From Thalassotalea sp. 273M-4 (lineage in GTDB: Bacteria; Pseudomonadota; Gammaproteobacteria; Enterobacterales; Alteromonadaceae): a stretch of 64,000 bases of DNA. Made by a program: the position numbers and the translations under genes. The notes under the pieces were generated by a model that did not search any database, was not told where the DNA came from, and saw nothing but the letters and a program-made list of their open reading frames with translations. Where the stretch lies: contig NZ_CP166961.1 of NCBI RefSeq assembly GCF_041410465.1, forward strand, positions 1,612,001 through 1,676,000. The letters are read 5' to 3'. This document shows positions 1 to 9,471 of the stretch, in pieces (the first letter of the stretch is position 1; each line of letters starts with the position of its first letter).

Positions 1-445
1 CGACGGTCGTCGTATAAACTTGCTGGTCAATCACCTGATCAACTTGCAGCTGTACTCGGCCATCGTCAAGTAATAGGGTATCACCTTGGCTGACATCCTG
101 AGGCAATGCCTTGTAATCGATACCCACGCGATCTTTGTTGCCTTCGCCTTTACCCAGAGCCGCATCAAGAATGAATTTGTCACCAATGGCTAAATGAATT
201 GGACCATTTTTAAACGTTGATATGCGGATTTTAGGCCCTTGTAAGTCGGCCAGAATACCAACATAGGTATTTAATTCAGCGGCAATTTGGCGGACCTTTT
301 GTGCTCTTTCTTGATGATCTTGGGCAACACCGTGTGAAAAGTTTAGTCTGACAACATTAACCCCAGACTGAATTATTTCACGTAAAATTTGATCATCATC
401 GGTAGCAGGCCCGAGGGTGGCCACTATTTTTGTTCTTCTTGGCAT
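1..445 (-). CDS. pyk: Pyruvate kinase, N-terminal part (gene runs off the window)
   Basis: The minus strand reads [20 protein letters not shown] and continues through an RLNFSHG block, [11 protein letters not shown] and a LLDDGRV stretch, which are the N-terminal motifs of pyruvate kinase (phosphoenolpyruvate + ADP to pyruvate + ATP, cytoplasmic). About 148 of the usual ~480 residues are present; the 3' part lies left of base 1. The ATG is at 443-445, 33 bases after the hexR stop, so the two genes probably form a hexR-pyk operon as in related genera. No separate promoter is evident in the short gap. The family is certain; pykA versus pykF cannot be told from this fragment. Confidence 0.95.
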   Translation of the reverse strand, partial: MPRRTKIVATLGPATDDDQILREIIQSGVNVVRLNFSHGVAQDHQERAQKVRQIAAELNTYVGILADLQGPKIRISTFKNGPIHLAIGDKFILDAALGKGEGNKDRVGIDYKALPQDVSQGDTLLLDDGRVQLQVDQVIDQQVYTTTV

Positions 446-478
446 GTGTTCCACCTTTTTTTGGATTAAAAATGTATA

Positions 479-1330
479 TTACAGGTCTTTGCGCTCATAA
501 CGTGAACTACGAAGACTGTCTTTTACTTTCTTCAGGTTGTCTCTAAATTTAGAGCCTCGACGCAGGGTAAAGCCCGTTGCGAGAATATCAATTAGGGTTA
601 ATTGGGCAATACGTGAAGACATCGGCATGTATAAGTCGGTATCTTCGGCCACCGTAGGTGACAATACGATGTTACATTCTTTTGCCAGTGGCGTGCCACT
701 GTCGGTAATGCCAATTACAATAGCGTCGTTTTCTTTGGCAATTTGTGCCACTTCAACTTGTGATTTAGTACGACCTGTATGAGAAATTAGTACGACGACA
801 TCACCTTGTTGAGAGTTTATACTACTCATGCGCTGCATTAGAATGTCCTCGAAATAGACCACAGGAACATTAAAGCGGAAAAACTTGTTTTGCGCATCGT
901 GAGCAACAATAGCAGAAGCCCCTAAGCCGAAAAACGAGATTTTCTTCGCTTGCGTTAACACATCTACGGCTTTATTGATAGTGGCACAATCTAAATTTTT
1001 TCGTGCCATTTCTAAATTTGCTTGAGTAGATTCGAAGATTTTTGTTGTATACTCTTCGGCTGTATCATTTTCGTCTACGTGACGGTTAACGTAGGGTGTA
1101 CCATTGGCTAAACTTTGTGCTAAGTGCAATTTAAAGTCAGGGTATCCTTTGGTATCCAAGCGTCGACAAAAGCGATTTACCGTAGGTTCGCTAATGTTAG
1201 CTTGTTTAGCCAGTGAAGCAATGCTTGCATGAATAACGGTTGCAGGGGAAGCAAGAATAACTTCTGCTACTTTACGCTCTGACTTACTGAATGAATCAAA
1301 CTCATTAGTGATTTTTTCTAAGATGTTCAT
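479..1330 (-). CDS. hexR: HexR, RpiR-family transcriptional regulator of central carbon metabolism
   Basis: This is a 283-residue protein. Residues 1-77 form an RpiR-type helix-turn-helix domain (SKSERKVAEVILASP, then IASLAKQANISEPTVNRFCRR). Residues ~120-260 form a SIS sugar-phosphate-binding domain (ISFFGLGASAIVAHDA, VVLISHTGRTKSQVEVA). In gammaproteobacteria HexR senses 2-keto-3-deoxy-6-phosphogluconate and controls Entner-Doudoroff and glycolytic/gluconeogenic genes. The gene faces zwf-pgl-edd-eda and precedes pyk, the classic arrangement. HexR-like boxes lie in its own promoter and before zwf, gapA and gapB, which supports autoregulation and a local regulon. Confidence 0.95.
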   Translation of the reverse strand: MNILEKITNEFDSFSKSERKVAEVILASPATVIHASIASLAKQANISEPTVNRFCRRLDTKGYPDFKLHLAQSLANGTPYVNRHVDENDTAEEYTTKIFESTQANLEMARKNLDCATINKAVDVLTQAKKISFFGLGASAIVAHDAQNKFFRFNVPVVYFEDILMQRMSSINSQQGDVVVLISHTGRTKSQVEVAQIAKENDAIVIGITDSGTPLAKECNIVLSPTVAEDTDLYMPMSSRIAQLTLIDILATGFTLRRGSKFRDNLKKVKDSLRSSRYERKDL

Positions 1331-1358
1331 TAGCAGACCTCATATTATGGTTGATAAC

Positions 1359-1373
1359 TGTAATTTTATTATC
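1359..1373. promoter_or_regulatory. Probable HexR box in the hexR promoter
   Basis: The bases TGTAATTTTATTATC match 13 of 15 positions of the HexR palindrome TGTARTNNNAYTACA (consensus recalled from the literature). The site lies 29-43 bases upstream of the hexR start, so bound HexR would be expected to repress its own gene. Confidence 0.55.
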
Positions 1374-1392
1374 GAAATGAACTGTTTACTTT

Positions 1393-1407
1393 TGTAAATT
1401 TATTTCA
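1393..1407. promoter_or_regulatory. Second possible HexR box, hexR-zwf intergenic region
   Basis: The bases TGTAAATTTATTTCA match 13 of 15 positions of the HexR palindrome. The site is 20 bases from the box at 1359-1373, about two helical turns start to start (34 bases), and could act with it. Confidence 0.45.
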
Positions 1408-1571
1408 CCTATAGTTAGGGATATTAGCCGAAAAAAATGTACAATGAAACAAATTTACGCACTTTTTCGCCTGTAAATTAAAGTAGATCAAGGCTTCTGA
1501 TTATTTATATGTCATTTAATAACAGAGTTAGGTTTACCGTTGATCGAAATATCGCTAGATCAACCTTTAAT

Positions 1572-1586
1572 TGTAGTTTTATTTCA
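1572..1586. promoter_or_regulatory. Probable HexR box before zwf
   Basis: The bases TGTAGTTTTATTTCA match 14 of 15 positions of the HexR palindrome. It ends 26 bases before the zwf ATG, overlapping the expected leader or core promoter, a repressing position. This is the best box in the hexR-zwf gap. Confidence 0.65.
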
Positions 1587-1612
1587 TTATTTTCAAGAGA
1601 AGAATAAAATAT

Positions 1613-3079
1613 ATGAAACAACTAGATCTAAATCCTGCAGAGCAGATTGTCTTATTTGGCGCTGCCGGAGATTTATCTAAACGTAAACTTTTTGCAGCTT
1701 TGTACCATTTAGAAGCTGAACAACTCTTACAACCTAACACCAAAATTATTGGTGTGGCAAGGCATGCTTCTACGGACCAAGAGTTTCACCAGTTTATTAA
1801 AGAGAACTTATTTAAGTATGTAAAAGAAGACTTGAATGACACGATTATTAATAAGTTTGTTAATCGATTCACATACTTACAATTAGATGTGAACGATCAA
1901 GAGGGTTTTGCTAGGCTCCAAGCCTTATTGGATCCAAACAAGATCACCATGCATTATTTGGCTACACCGCCATCCATATACGATTTGATCACTGAAGGTT
2001 TAAACGCCCATGGATTAGCCAATGACAATGCCCGTATTGTGATGGAGAAACCTATTGGCCATGATTTAGCATCATCGATTGTGATCAACGATCAGGTTAA
2101 TAAGTACTTTAAAGAATCACAAATATATCGAATCGATCACTACCTTGGTAAAGAAACCGTGCTGAATTTAATTTCACTACGCTTTGCTAACTCGTTATTT
2201 TCAACCAACTGGGATCACAATTGTATTGACCATGTGCAAGTGACGGTGGCTGAAAGCGTTGGTATTGAAGGTCGTTGGGGCTTTTATGACGGTGTTGGTC
2301 AAATGCGAGATATGGTACAAAACCACTTACTGCAAATCGTATCTTTGTTAGCGATGGAACCACCAACTGATCTTTCAGCTGAAAACATTCGTGACGAAAA
2401 ATTGAAAGTGATTAAAGCATTACGACCAATTAATAAAACGAATATCGATCAAAAAGCGGTGCGCGGTCAGTACCGAGCTGGTTACATCAACGGCCAACCT
2501 GTCCCAGGATACCTAGAAGAAGAGGGTGCCAACGTTGACAGTGATACTGAGACCTTTGTCGCGATTAAAGCCGAAATTGACAACTGGCGTTGGACTGGAG
2601 TGCCATTTTATTTGCGCACGGGTAAACGAATGCCTTGTAAGCATTCTGAAGTAGTCATTCATTTCAAACACCAACCTCATAATATTTTTAAGAAAAGTTT
2701 CATTCAGTTACCGGCGAATAAACTGACCATACGTTTGCAACCAGACGAAGGTGTCGAACTGTCGATGATGAATAAGGTGTCTAAGATCACCAGTGACATC
2801 GAAGTAAAAGAAACCAAACTGGATTTAAGCTTTTCTGACTACAATGAAAACCAGCGGGTGATTGACGCCTACGAGCGCTTAATTTTAAGCGCAATTGAAG
2901 GTAATCAATCTTTGTTTATCCGTCGTGATGAAGTCGAAGCATCATGGAAATGGGCCGACAGCATTATTGACGCTTGGCATGATTCTGAGCAACCACCAAA
3001 AGAATACGCCGCAGGCTCGTGGGGGCCGTTAAGTTCTGCCTCCTTAATTGGCTTAGATGAACGTAGCTGGGATGAATAA
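1613..3079 (+). CDS. zwf: Glucose-6-phosphate 1-dehydrogenase
   Basis: The 488-residue protein has full family length. GAAGDLSKRKL (residues ~16-26) is the NADP-binding loop and RIDHYLGKE (~173-181) is the active-site signature with the catalytic His-Asp pair. It oxidises glucose 6-phosphate to 6-phosphogluconolactone with NAD(P)+ in the cytoplasm, feeding the Entner-Doudoroff and pentose phosphate routes. It is first in an operon with pgl, edd and eda. An AGAGAAG ribosome site lies about 10 bases before the ATG. Regulation by HexR is likely from the adjacent box and the divergent hexR. Confidence 0.97.
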   Translation: MKQLDLNPAEQIVLFGAAGDLSKRKLFAALYHLEAEQLLQPNTKIIGVARHASTDQEFHQFIKENLFKYVKEDLNDTIINKFVNRFTYLQLDVNDQEGFARLQALLDPNKITMHYLATPPSIYDLITEGLNAHGLANDNARIVMEKPIGHDLASSIVINDQVNKYFKESQIYRIDHYLGKETVLNLISLRFANSLFSTNWDHNCIDHVQVTVAESVGIEGRWGFYDGVGQMRDMVQNHLLQIVSLLAMEPPTDLSAENIRDEKLKVIKALRPINKTNIDQKAVRGQYRAGYINGQPVPGYLEEEGANVDSDTETFVAIKAEIDNWRWTGVPFYLRTGKRMPCKHSEVVIHFKHQPHNIFKKSFIQLPANKLTIRLQPDEGVELSMMNKVSKITSDIEVKETKLDLSFSDYNENQRVIDAYERLILSAIEGNQSLFIRRDEVEASWKWADSIIDAWHDSEQPPKEYAAGSWGPLSSASLIGLDERSWDE

Positions 3080-3115
3080 GACCGTTTATACGAATTAGAG
3101 TAGGGTTAAAAAATA

Positions 3116-3811
3116 ATGAATAAATTAAACACTTTCACAAGTAAAGCGGAATTAGATCAGGCGCTTGCTGAAAAAATTGCGCAGCAACTACAAGACGCTA
3201 TTGAGCAAAAAGGTCATGCAAGTATCGCATTTTCTGGTGGTAGTACACCTAAAGGCCTATTTGATGCGTTATCCAATATCGACCTAGATTGGCATAAAGT
3301 TACCGTAACCCTTGCCGACGATCGTTGGGTTGATGAACAACATGACAGCAGTAATGCGAAGTTAATCAAAGAAAATCTGCTGGTTAATCATGCTCATGCA
3401 GCTCGCTTTTTTGCCTTAAAGCAAGGTCAAGACTTAACGAAAGAGCAATTAGCTGAACTAACCGAGCAAGCGCACCAGCACGTATTACCTTTAGATGTGA
3501 CCATTTTAGGCATGGGCGAAGATGGCCATACTGCGTCTATTTTCCCTTGCAGTGCACAAGTTGATGAAGGTCTTGATGTAGATGCCACGCCTGCTTTAAT
3601 TAAAGTGGTACCGACTACCGCCCCATTTGAGCGGATCAGTTTTAATTTCACGGCTCTTATTCAATCTAACCATCTGTATTTGCATATTGTCGGTGATTCA
3701 AAGCAACAAGTTCTTGAACAAGCTTTATCGTCTGATGACGCCAGAGAAATGCCAATTCGTGCGTTTTTACAACATCCAACTAAACTTTGTGAGATTTATT
3801 GGACCCATTAA
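3116..3811 (+). CDS. pgl: 6-phosphogluconolactonase
   Basis: This 231-residue protein has the [14 protein letters not shown] block (~36-50), [15 protein letters not shown] (~66-80) and [14 protein letters not shown] (~131-144), the standard motifs of the Pgl/DevB sugar-phosphate hydrolase family. It opens 6-phosphogluconolactone to 6-phosphogluconate. It starts 36 bases after zwf and stops 3 bases before the edd start, so the three genes are very probably co-transcribed. Confidence 0.96.
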   Translation: MNKLNTFTSKAELDQALAEKIAQQLQDAIEQKGHASIAFSGGSTPKGLFDALSNIDLDWHKVTVTLADDRWVDEQHDSSNAKLIKENLLVNHAHAARFFALKQGQDLTKEQLAELTEQAHQHVLPLDVTILGMGEDGHTASIFPCSAQVDEGLDVDATPALIKVVPTTAPFERISFNFTALIQSNHLYLHIVGDSKQQVLEQALSSDDAREMPIRAFLQHPTKLCEIYWTH

Positions 3812-3814
3812 AAC

Positions 3815-5650
3815 ATGTTAGAGTCTAATGTACACCCAGTTATCTTTGAGGTAACAGAGCGCATCATTGCACGCAGTAAAGCCACTCGTCAGTCTTACAT
3901 TGAAAAAATCGAGGCTGCCAAGTCAAATACCGTGCATCGCTCTGCGTTATCTTGTGGTAACTTAGCCCATGGCTTTGCTGCCTGTGCGCAACAAGATAAG
4001 CAAAAGTTAAAGCGCTTGGATCACAGTGATATTGCGATTGTGTCCTCCTATAACGACATGCTGTCAGCGCATCAACCGTATGAAAGTTATCCGCAAATTT
4101 TAAAACAAGCGGTTAGTGAAGCCGGTGGGGTGGCACAATTTGCCGGTGGTGTACCTGCCATGTGTGACGGGGTGACCCAAGGTCAACCCGGTATGGACTT
4201 AAGTCTGATGAGCCGTGATGTGATTGCCATGTCCAGTGCGGTGGCATTATCTCATAACATGTTTGATGGCGTCTTAATGTTGGGGATTTGTGACAAAATT
4301 GTCCCTGGTCTATTGATTGCCGCCATGACTTTTGGCCATTTACCAACGGTCTTTGTTCCCGCAGGTCCAATGCCTAGTGGGATCCCTAACAAAGAAAAAG
4401 CCCGTGTACGACAACAGTTTGCCAAGGGGGAAGTCGATAAAGAACAGCTGTTAAACGCTGAGTCTGCTTCTTATCACAGCCCAGGTACTTGTACTTTTTT
4501 TGGTACGGCTAACTCAAATCAATTAGTGGTTGAAGTCATGGGACTGCACTTGCCAGGCGCATCTTTTATTGCACCCAATACCCCATTAAGAGAAGCGCTG
4601 ACCAAAGCGGCCGCAAAGCAAGTGACCCGTTTAACCACTCAATCAGGGAACTATTTACCTATTGGGAAAATGATCGACGAAAAGTCGATTGTCAATGCCA
4701 TTGTCGCACTTTTAGCTACTGGCGGTTCGACCAACTTAACCATGCACATTATTGCTTTTGCGCGAGCGGCAGGGATCATTATTAATTGGGATGACTTTGC
4801 CGATTTATCAAAAGCGGTGCCGCTAGTCACCCGTATTTACCCCAACGGCTTTGCTGATATAAACCAATTTCAACAAGCGGGTGGAATGGCATTATTGTTT
4901 GCTGAATTAATCAAACACGGCTTACTTCATAAAGATGTGCAAACAATTTGCGGTTTTGGTTTAGATAAATATACCCAAGTACCCACGTTGATAAACAACG
5001 AATTGGTTTGGGTTGATGGCCCAACAGAGTCAACACAAACCGACGTCATTGCTTGTGTTAACAAACCATTTAAAGCCGACGGAGGCCTTAAGGTCTTAAC
5101 TGGAAACCTAGGCCGTGCGGTACTAAAAACCTCGTCTCTTCGCGAAGGTAAAGATGTGATAAAAGCACCTGCCGTGGTGTTTGAAGATCAACATGAGCTC
5201 GATGCGGCGTTTCAATCTGGTCAGTTAAATAAAGATTGTGTTGCGGTGGTTCGCTTTCAAGGCCCTAAAGCCAGAGGCATGCCAGAATTACATAAGCTCA
5301 CACCGCCACTTGGTGTACTGCAAGACAAAGGCTTTAATGTTGCTCTTGTCACCGATGGACGAATGTCTGGCGCATCGGGTAAAGTGCCCGCAGCCATACA
5401 TCTAGTCCCTGAAGCACTCGATGGTGGTCTTATTGGTAAAGTACAAACAGGCGATATGATCCTAATTGATGGGCATAGCGGTGAATTGACTTTGCTAGTG
5501 GATGAAAATGAATTAAAACAACGTACTGCAGCAGCTTTTACAGCACAAGATCAACATGTTGGAATGGGACGAGAGATCTTTGGTTTTATGCGTAATAACC
5601 TCAGTGGTGCAGAGCTTGGTGCATGTTCCTTATTTACTGAACAAGAATAG
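3815..5650 (+). CDS. edd: Phosphogluconate dehydratase
   Basis: The 611-residue length is normal for Edd of the IlvD/Edd Fe-S dehydratase family. Family blocks are SSYNDMLSAHQPYE (~76), FAGGVPAMCDGVTQGQPGM (~104-122), HSPGTCTFFGTANSNQ (~221) and the C-terminal VTDGRMSGASGK (~511). The cysteines in AMCDG and GTCTF are candidate cluster ligands. It dehydrates 6-phosphogluconate to 2-keto-3-deoxy-6-phosphogluconate, the HexR effector. It begins 3 bases after the pgl stop, suggesting translational coupling. Confidence 0.97.
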   Translation: MLESNVHPVIFEVTERIIARSKATRQSYIEKIEAAKSNTVHRSALSCGNLAHGFAACAQQDKQKLKRLDHSDIAIVSSYNDMLSAHQPYESYPQILKQAVSEAGGVAQFAGGVPAMCDGVTQGQPGMDLSLMSRDVIAMSSAVALSHNMFDGVLMLGICDKIVPGLLIAAMTFGHLPTVFVPAGPMPSGIPNKEKARVRQQFAKGEVDKEQLLNAESASYHSPGTCTFFGTANSNQLVVEVMGLHLPGASFIAPNTPLREALTKAAAKQVTRLTTQSGNYLPIGKMIDEKSIVNAIVALLATGGSTNLTMHIIAFARAAGIIINWDDFADLSKAVPLVTRIYPNGFADINQFQQAGGMALLFAELIKHGLLHKDVQTICGFGLDKYTQVPTLINNELVWVDGPTESTQTDVIACVNKPFKADGGLKVLTGNLGRAVLKTSSLREGKDVIKAPAVVFEDQHELDAAFQSGQLNKDCVAVVRFQGPKARGMPELHKLTPPLGVLQDKGFNVALVTDGRMSGASGKVPAAIHLVPEALDGGLIGKVQTGDMILIDGHSGELTLLVDENELKQRTAAAFTAQDQHVGMGREIFGFMRNNLSGAELGACSLFTEQE

Positions 5651-5748
5651 ATAAGCCCTTTTATGGTTAAATGTGGTTTATTACCCCCTAAAACAACAAT
5701 AAATCTGGATGGATATCAGGTTTACTTTTTTACAAGCTGCGAGGCATT

Positions 5749-6399
5749 ATGTCGTTAACAAACAATTGGCACGTTCAGCCACAAGATGTATTTTCCCAAG
5801 GAGCAATTGTTCCTGTACTCGTCATTGAACAGGTAGAAGATGCCGTTCCTATCGCTAAGGCGTTAATAAAAGGCGGGATCAATATTTTAGAGGTGACTTT
5901 ACGCACAGAAAATGCACTTGAGGTGATTAAAGAAATCGCAACGCATTTACCCGATTCAATGATTGGCGCGGGTACCATAACGAATAAGAAAAATTTACAA
6001 CAAGCTATTGATGCCGGTGCAAAATTTGCGATTAGCCCTGGTTTAACACCCGAACTCTTAGCGTATGCTAAAAAGGGAACAGTGCCGTTGATCCCTGGCA
6101 TATCCTCGATTTCTGAATTAATGACTGGAATTGATGCAGGTTACGATCATTTTAAATTTTTTCCAGCAGAAGCGGTTGGAGGGGTAAAAGTGATTAAAGC
6201 GATTTCAGGTCCTTTCCCTAATGTTAAATTTTGCCCGACCGGTGGCATTAACCTAAATAATATGAGTGATTACCTTGCGTTATCAAGCGTGGATTGTATT
6301 GGCGGTTCTTGGTTAGTCCCAGCCCAAGCGGTAAAGAATAAAGATTGGGATCAAATCACCGAATTAGCAAAGCAGGCCGTTGCCATTGCCAAAAAATAA
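5749..6399 (+). CDS. eda: KDPG/KHG aldolase
   Basis: This 216-residue class I aldolase has GGINILEVTLRTENALE (~35-52, catalytic Glu region), IGAGTITN (~72), FAISPGLTPELL (~92) and the Schiff-base lysine in HFKFFPAEAVGG (~134-145). It splits KDPG into pyruvate and glyceraldehyde 3-phosphate, completing the Entner-Doudoroff route begun by the three genes before it. The 98-base gap after edd shows no terminator, so it is probably the last gene of the operon. A strong terminator follows at 6442-6469. Confidence 0.97.
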   Translation: MSLTNNWHVQPQDVFSQGAIVPVLVIEQVEDAVPIAKALIKGGINILEVTLRTENALEVIKEIATHLPDSMIGAGTITNKKNLQQAIDAGAKFAISPGLTPELLAYAKKGTVPLIPGISSISELMTGIDAGYDHFKFFPAEAVGGVKVIKAISGPFPNVKFCPTGGINLNNMSDYLALSSVDCIGGSWLVPAQAVKNKDWDQITELAKQAVAIAKK

Positions 6400-6441
6400 G
6401 GTCTGCTTTGCCATCGAACTTATGGCCTAACCCCTATATTT

Positions 6442-6469
6442 AAGGAGCATCATTTAGCTCCTTTTTTTT
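6442..6469 (+). terminator. Rho-independent terminator of the zwf-pgl-edd-eda operon
   Basis: AAGGAGC, an 8-base loop and GCTCCTT form a 7-bp stem that runs into a tract of eight T. The insertion element at 6470-7413 begins at the first base after this T-tract. Confidence 0.9.
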
Positions 6470-6492
6470 GGCTCTATTAGCGTTAATTGTTG
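6470..6492 (+). repeat. Left terminal inverted repeat, 23 bp
   Basis: It is an exact reverse complement of 7391-7413. It begins directly after the T-tract of the eda terminator. Confidence 0.9.
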
Positions 6493-6610
6493 TTTAACGT
6501 AAGTAGTTTGACTTTCAAACACTTATCTGTAAATTAAATAATAGATATGGCGGGCATCGACGTCCGCTTTAAGCGATTTGAAGCCCTTCATGATATTAGA
6601 AAAATATATC

Positions 6611-6635
6611 CGTCATTGCGGCGCAGGCCGCAACC
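6611..6635 (+). repeat. Inner inverted repeat, left copy (hairpin-forming)
   Basis: These 25 bases starting CGTCATTGCGGC match the reverse complement of 7057-7081 at 24 of 25 positions. Each copy can also fold on itself (GCGGC against GCCGC), a REP-like property. The pair brackets the GIY-YIG gene closely. Confidence 0.85.
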
Positions 6636-6733
6636 TAGTTTAGTAAAAGTGTGCCTCTTAATTCGTAACATTTATTTCTACAAAGTAAATATCCTCTATA
6701 ATTGAAGCTCTCTTTTTGAAAAGGACTTCAATT

Positions 6734-7021
6734 ATGAACCAACCCGCTATCTATATTCTTTCTAACACACGAAATACTGTTTTGTATATTGGTGTGACTA
6801 GCAATTTAATTCAGCGAATTTATCAACATAAACAAAAAATAATTAAAGGCTTTAGTGCCAAATACAACCTAACTAAATTAGTTTATTTTGAGATTTATAG
6901 TGATATGGAAAACGCTATTGTGAGAGAAAAAAGATTAAAGCAATGGCATAGACCATGGAAAGAGCGGTTGATAGGGGAAGTGAATCCCGATTGGCGAGAT
7001 TTGTACTTTGATCTTATTTAA
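6734..7021 (+). CDS. GIY-YIG family endonuclease-like protein (UPF0213-type, small)
   Basis: The 95-residue protein is a stand-alone GIY-YIG domain. AIYILSN (~5-11) supplies the first tyrosine motif, VLYIGVT (~16-22) the YIG motif, then the arginine in NLIQRIYQHK (~24-33) and the glutamate in ENAIVREKRLKQW (~61-73), the usual metal ligand. Such proteins cut or bind DNA, but the role of the small stand-alone class is mostly unknown. I chose ATG 6734 rather than a TTG 18 bases upstream, because AAGGA lies 8 bases before it. It lies within a terminal-inverted-repeat element and between hairpin repeats, so a role in moving or maintaining that element is an attractive inference. Confidence 0.85.
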   Translation: MNQPAIYILSNTRNTVLYIGVTSNLIQRIYQHKQKIIKGFSAKYNLTKLVYFEIYSDMENAIVREKRLKQWHRPWKERLIGEVNPDWRDLYFDLI

Positions 7022-7056
7022 TTATGCGGTTTATAGAGGCACTGATGAATCAACGG

Positions 7057-7081
7057 GGTTGCGGCCTTCGCCGCAATGACG
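7057..7081 (-). repeat. Inner inverted repeat, right copy
   Basis: It is the reverse complement of 6611-6635 with one mismatch (GGTTGCGGCCTTCGCCGCAA core). It lies 35 bases past the GIY-YIG stop codon. Confidence 0.85.
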
Positions 7082-7124
7082 GTGCTCTTTTTCTGAAAAT
7101 GTGAACGACTCTGATTGGTACAAA
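7082..7124 (+). repeat. Direct repeat inside the element, copy 1 (~44 bp)
   Basis: The segment has a GTGCT-T-rich start and the core TGAACGACTCTGATTGG. It recurs at 7331-7374 with few differences. The pair encloses the 56-bp tandem repeat. Confidence 0.8.
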
Positions 7125-7182
7125 AGCGACATTCGAGACACTTCGAAACTGGTAAAGATCCCACCCAAACACATGGTGGGAT

Positions 7183-7303
7183 GACGTGCACGGATGCACT
7201 AATGCAGGAAGGCTCATGGAAGAGCGTATTCTTTCTGTGACGTGCACGGATGCACTAATGCAGGAAGGCTCATGGATGAGCGTATTCTTTCTGTGACGTG
7301 CAC
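7183..7303 (+). repeat. 56-bp tandem repeat, two full copies and a partial third
   Basis: A unit containing GACGTGCACGGATGCACTAA and GGAAGGCTCATGGA repeats exactly every 56 bases (cores at 7185 and 7241, partial at 7297). The two full copies differ at about one base. GTGCAC is palindromic. Confidence 0.9.
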
Positions 7304-7330
7304 TGTTTTCGATAGTGTGCGTGCTTCTTT

Positions 7331-7374
7331 GGTGCTATTTTTCTAATTATGTGAACGACTCTGATTGGCACAAA
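7331..7374 (+). repeat. Direct repeat inside the element, copy 2
   Basis: This is the second copy of 7082-7124, again with the core TGAACGACTCTGATTGG, 249 bases downstream and just before the right terminal repeat. Confidence 0.8.
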
Positions 7375-7390
7375 ACGGTCATTGACCATT

Positions 7391-7413
7391 CAACAATTAA
7401 CGCTAATAGAGCC
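7391..7413 (-). repeat. Right terminal inverted repeat, 23 bp
   Basis: It is an exact reverse complement of 6470-6492 and is followed by seven T. Bases 7414-7580 between here and hemG show only AT-rich promoter-like sequence. Confidence 0.9.
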
Positions 7414-7580
7414 TTTTTTTATTCTTTTTATCGACTTTAACCGTATCGTTGAGTGCGATATATTGACTGATCTATCTTTGTATTGATTTAGATAAAACGT
7501 CGTGTTGATAATATTTTGTAAAATGACGTTAAAAGACTATGTTCTAAAACATATACTGACAATAATACAAGAAGTCGCTT

Positions 7581-8120
7581 ATGAGCAATATCGCCATTAT
7601 TTATTCCACAACCGACGGTTTTACCCGCAAAGTGGCCCAATATTTACAATCAAAACTGGAATGCTTTGCACATAACGTAAGCGTTATTGCTATAGCCGAT
7701 TTTAAGCAACAAGAGATAATAGATTTTGATCATATTATCCTTGGCGCAAGTATTCGCTATGGTAAACATGGCAAAGCCGTTCATGATTTTTTTAACAACT
7801 TAACCGATGAAACAAAAGAAAAATTTTTATCTTTCTTTTCGATCAACGTAGTGGCCAGAAAACCAGAAAAAAACAGCCCAGATACCAACCCATACCTTAT
7901 AAAATTTTTTAATAAAGTCGATTTTAAACCCGAATTGGTCGCGGTATTTGCCGGAAAAATTAATTACAAACTCTATGGCTTATTTGATCGGACAATGATC
8001 CGATTCATTATGAAAATAACCAAAGGTCCAACCGATTTAAACACCAATGTAGAGCTTATTGATTGGCAAAAAGTTGATCAATTAGCTCAGCAAATTCATC
8101 AACGCATAGAAAGGGTATAG
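7581..8120 (+). CDS. hemG: Menaquinone-dependent protoporphyrinogen IX dehydrogenase
   Basis: The 179-residue protein has a flavodoxin fold: IIYSTTDGFTRKVA (~5-18) is the FMN phosphate loop and LGASIRYGKHGKAVHDF (~54-70) a second FMN loop. The C-terminal GKINYKLYGLFDRTMIRFIMKITKG stretch is typical of HemG. HemG oxidises protoporphyrinogen IX to protoporphyrin IX at the inner membrane face, passing electrons to quinone. It stands alone, with a bidirectional terminator between it and the convergent gapA. Confidence 0.92.
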   Translation: MSNIAIIYSTTDGFTRKVAQYLQSKLECFAHNVSVIAIADFKQQEIIDFDHIILGASIRYGKHGKAVHDFFNNLTDETKEKFLSFFSINVVARKPEKNSPDTNPYLIKFFNKVDFKPELVAVFAGKINYKLYGLFDRTMIRFIMKITKGPTDLNTNVELIDWQKVDQLAQQIHQRIERV

Positions 8121-8194
8121 TGAATAGCTTATAGAAACTCATTTTAGCGTTAAGACATATTTTATGTTGTTTACTTAAACCTTTTAAAAGGCAT

Positions 8195-8223
8195 AAAAAA
8201 ACCCTGCATAAGCAGGGTTTTTT
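8195..8223. terminator. Bidirectional terminator between hemG and gapA
   Basis: ACCCTGC, loop ATAA and GCAGGGT form the stem, flanked by an A-tract on one side and a T-tract on the other, so it can serve both convergent genes. Confidence 0.92.
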
Positions 8224-8241
8224 ATCTACAAAGTAGAGAGA

Positions 8242-9249
<1,008 letters not shown>

Positions 9250-9275
9250 TTAGAAAAGTAAGTTTGGTTGTTGGG

Positions 9276-9290
9276 TGTAAAATTACTACA
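9276..9290. promoter_or_regulatory. Probable HexR box in the gapA-gnd gap
   Basis: The bases TGTAAAATTACTACA match 14 of 15 positions of the HexR palindrome. A second palindrome, TGTAATTATTTACA, follows at 9293-9306, one base shorter than the consensus. Both are close to gapA, which is the likelier target. Confidence 0.65.
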
Positions 9291-9471
9291 TTTGTAATTA
9301 TTTACAAGAGCAAAGTGGCATTTTTTTGTAAGAAATTTAGATATAGGTCAAATTCTTACTAAATCATTACACACACCTGTACTAATAATGTAAAATACAC
9401 GCAAATTTTAGCCTAAATCGATAAAATCTCAATTTTCGCTAAATATAAGTAGAAATTTATTGGAATAGAAA

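Larger units (their letters stand above)
6470..7413. mobile_element. 944-bp element with perfect 23-bp terminal inverted repeats carrying a GIY-YIG nuclease gene
   Basis: The ends are perfect 23-bp inverted repeats (outer bases GGCTCTATTAGCGTTAATTG). Left of the element stand eight T and right of it seven T, which fits target duplication of, or insertion into, the T-tract of the eda terminator. Inside are a nested pair of 25-bp inverted repeats around a GIY-YIG gene (6734-7021), a 44-bp direct repeat and a 56-bp tandem repeat. There is no DDE or HUH transposase. Mobility is inferred from the structure; I do not recognise a named IS or MITE family. Confidence 0.7.
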
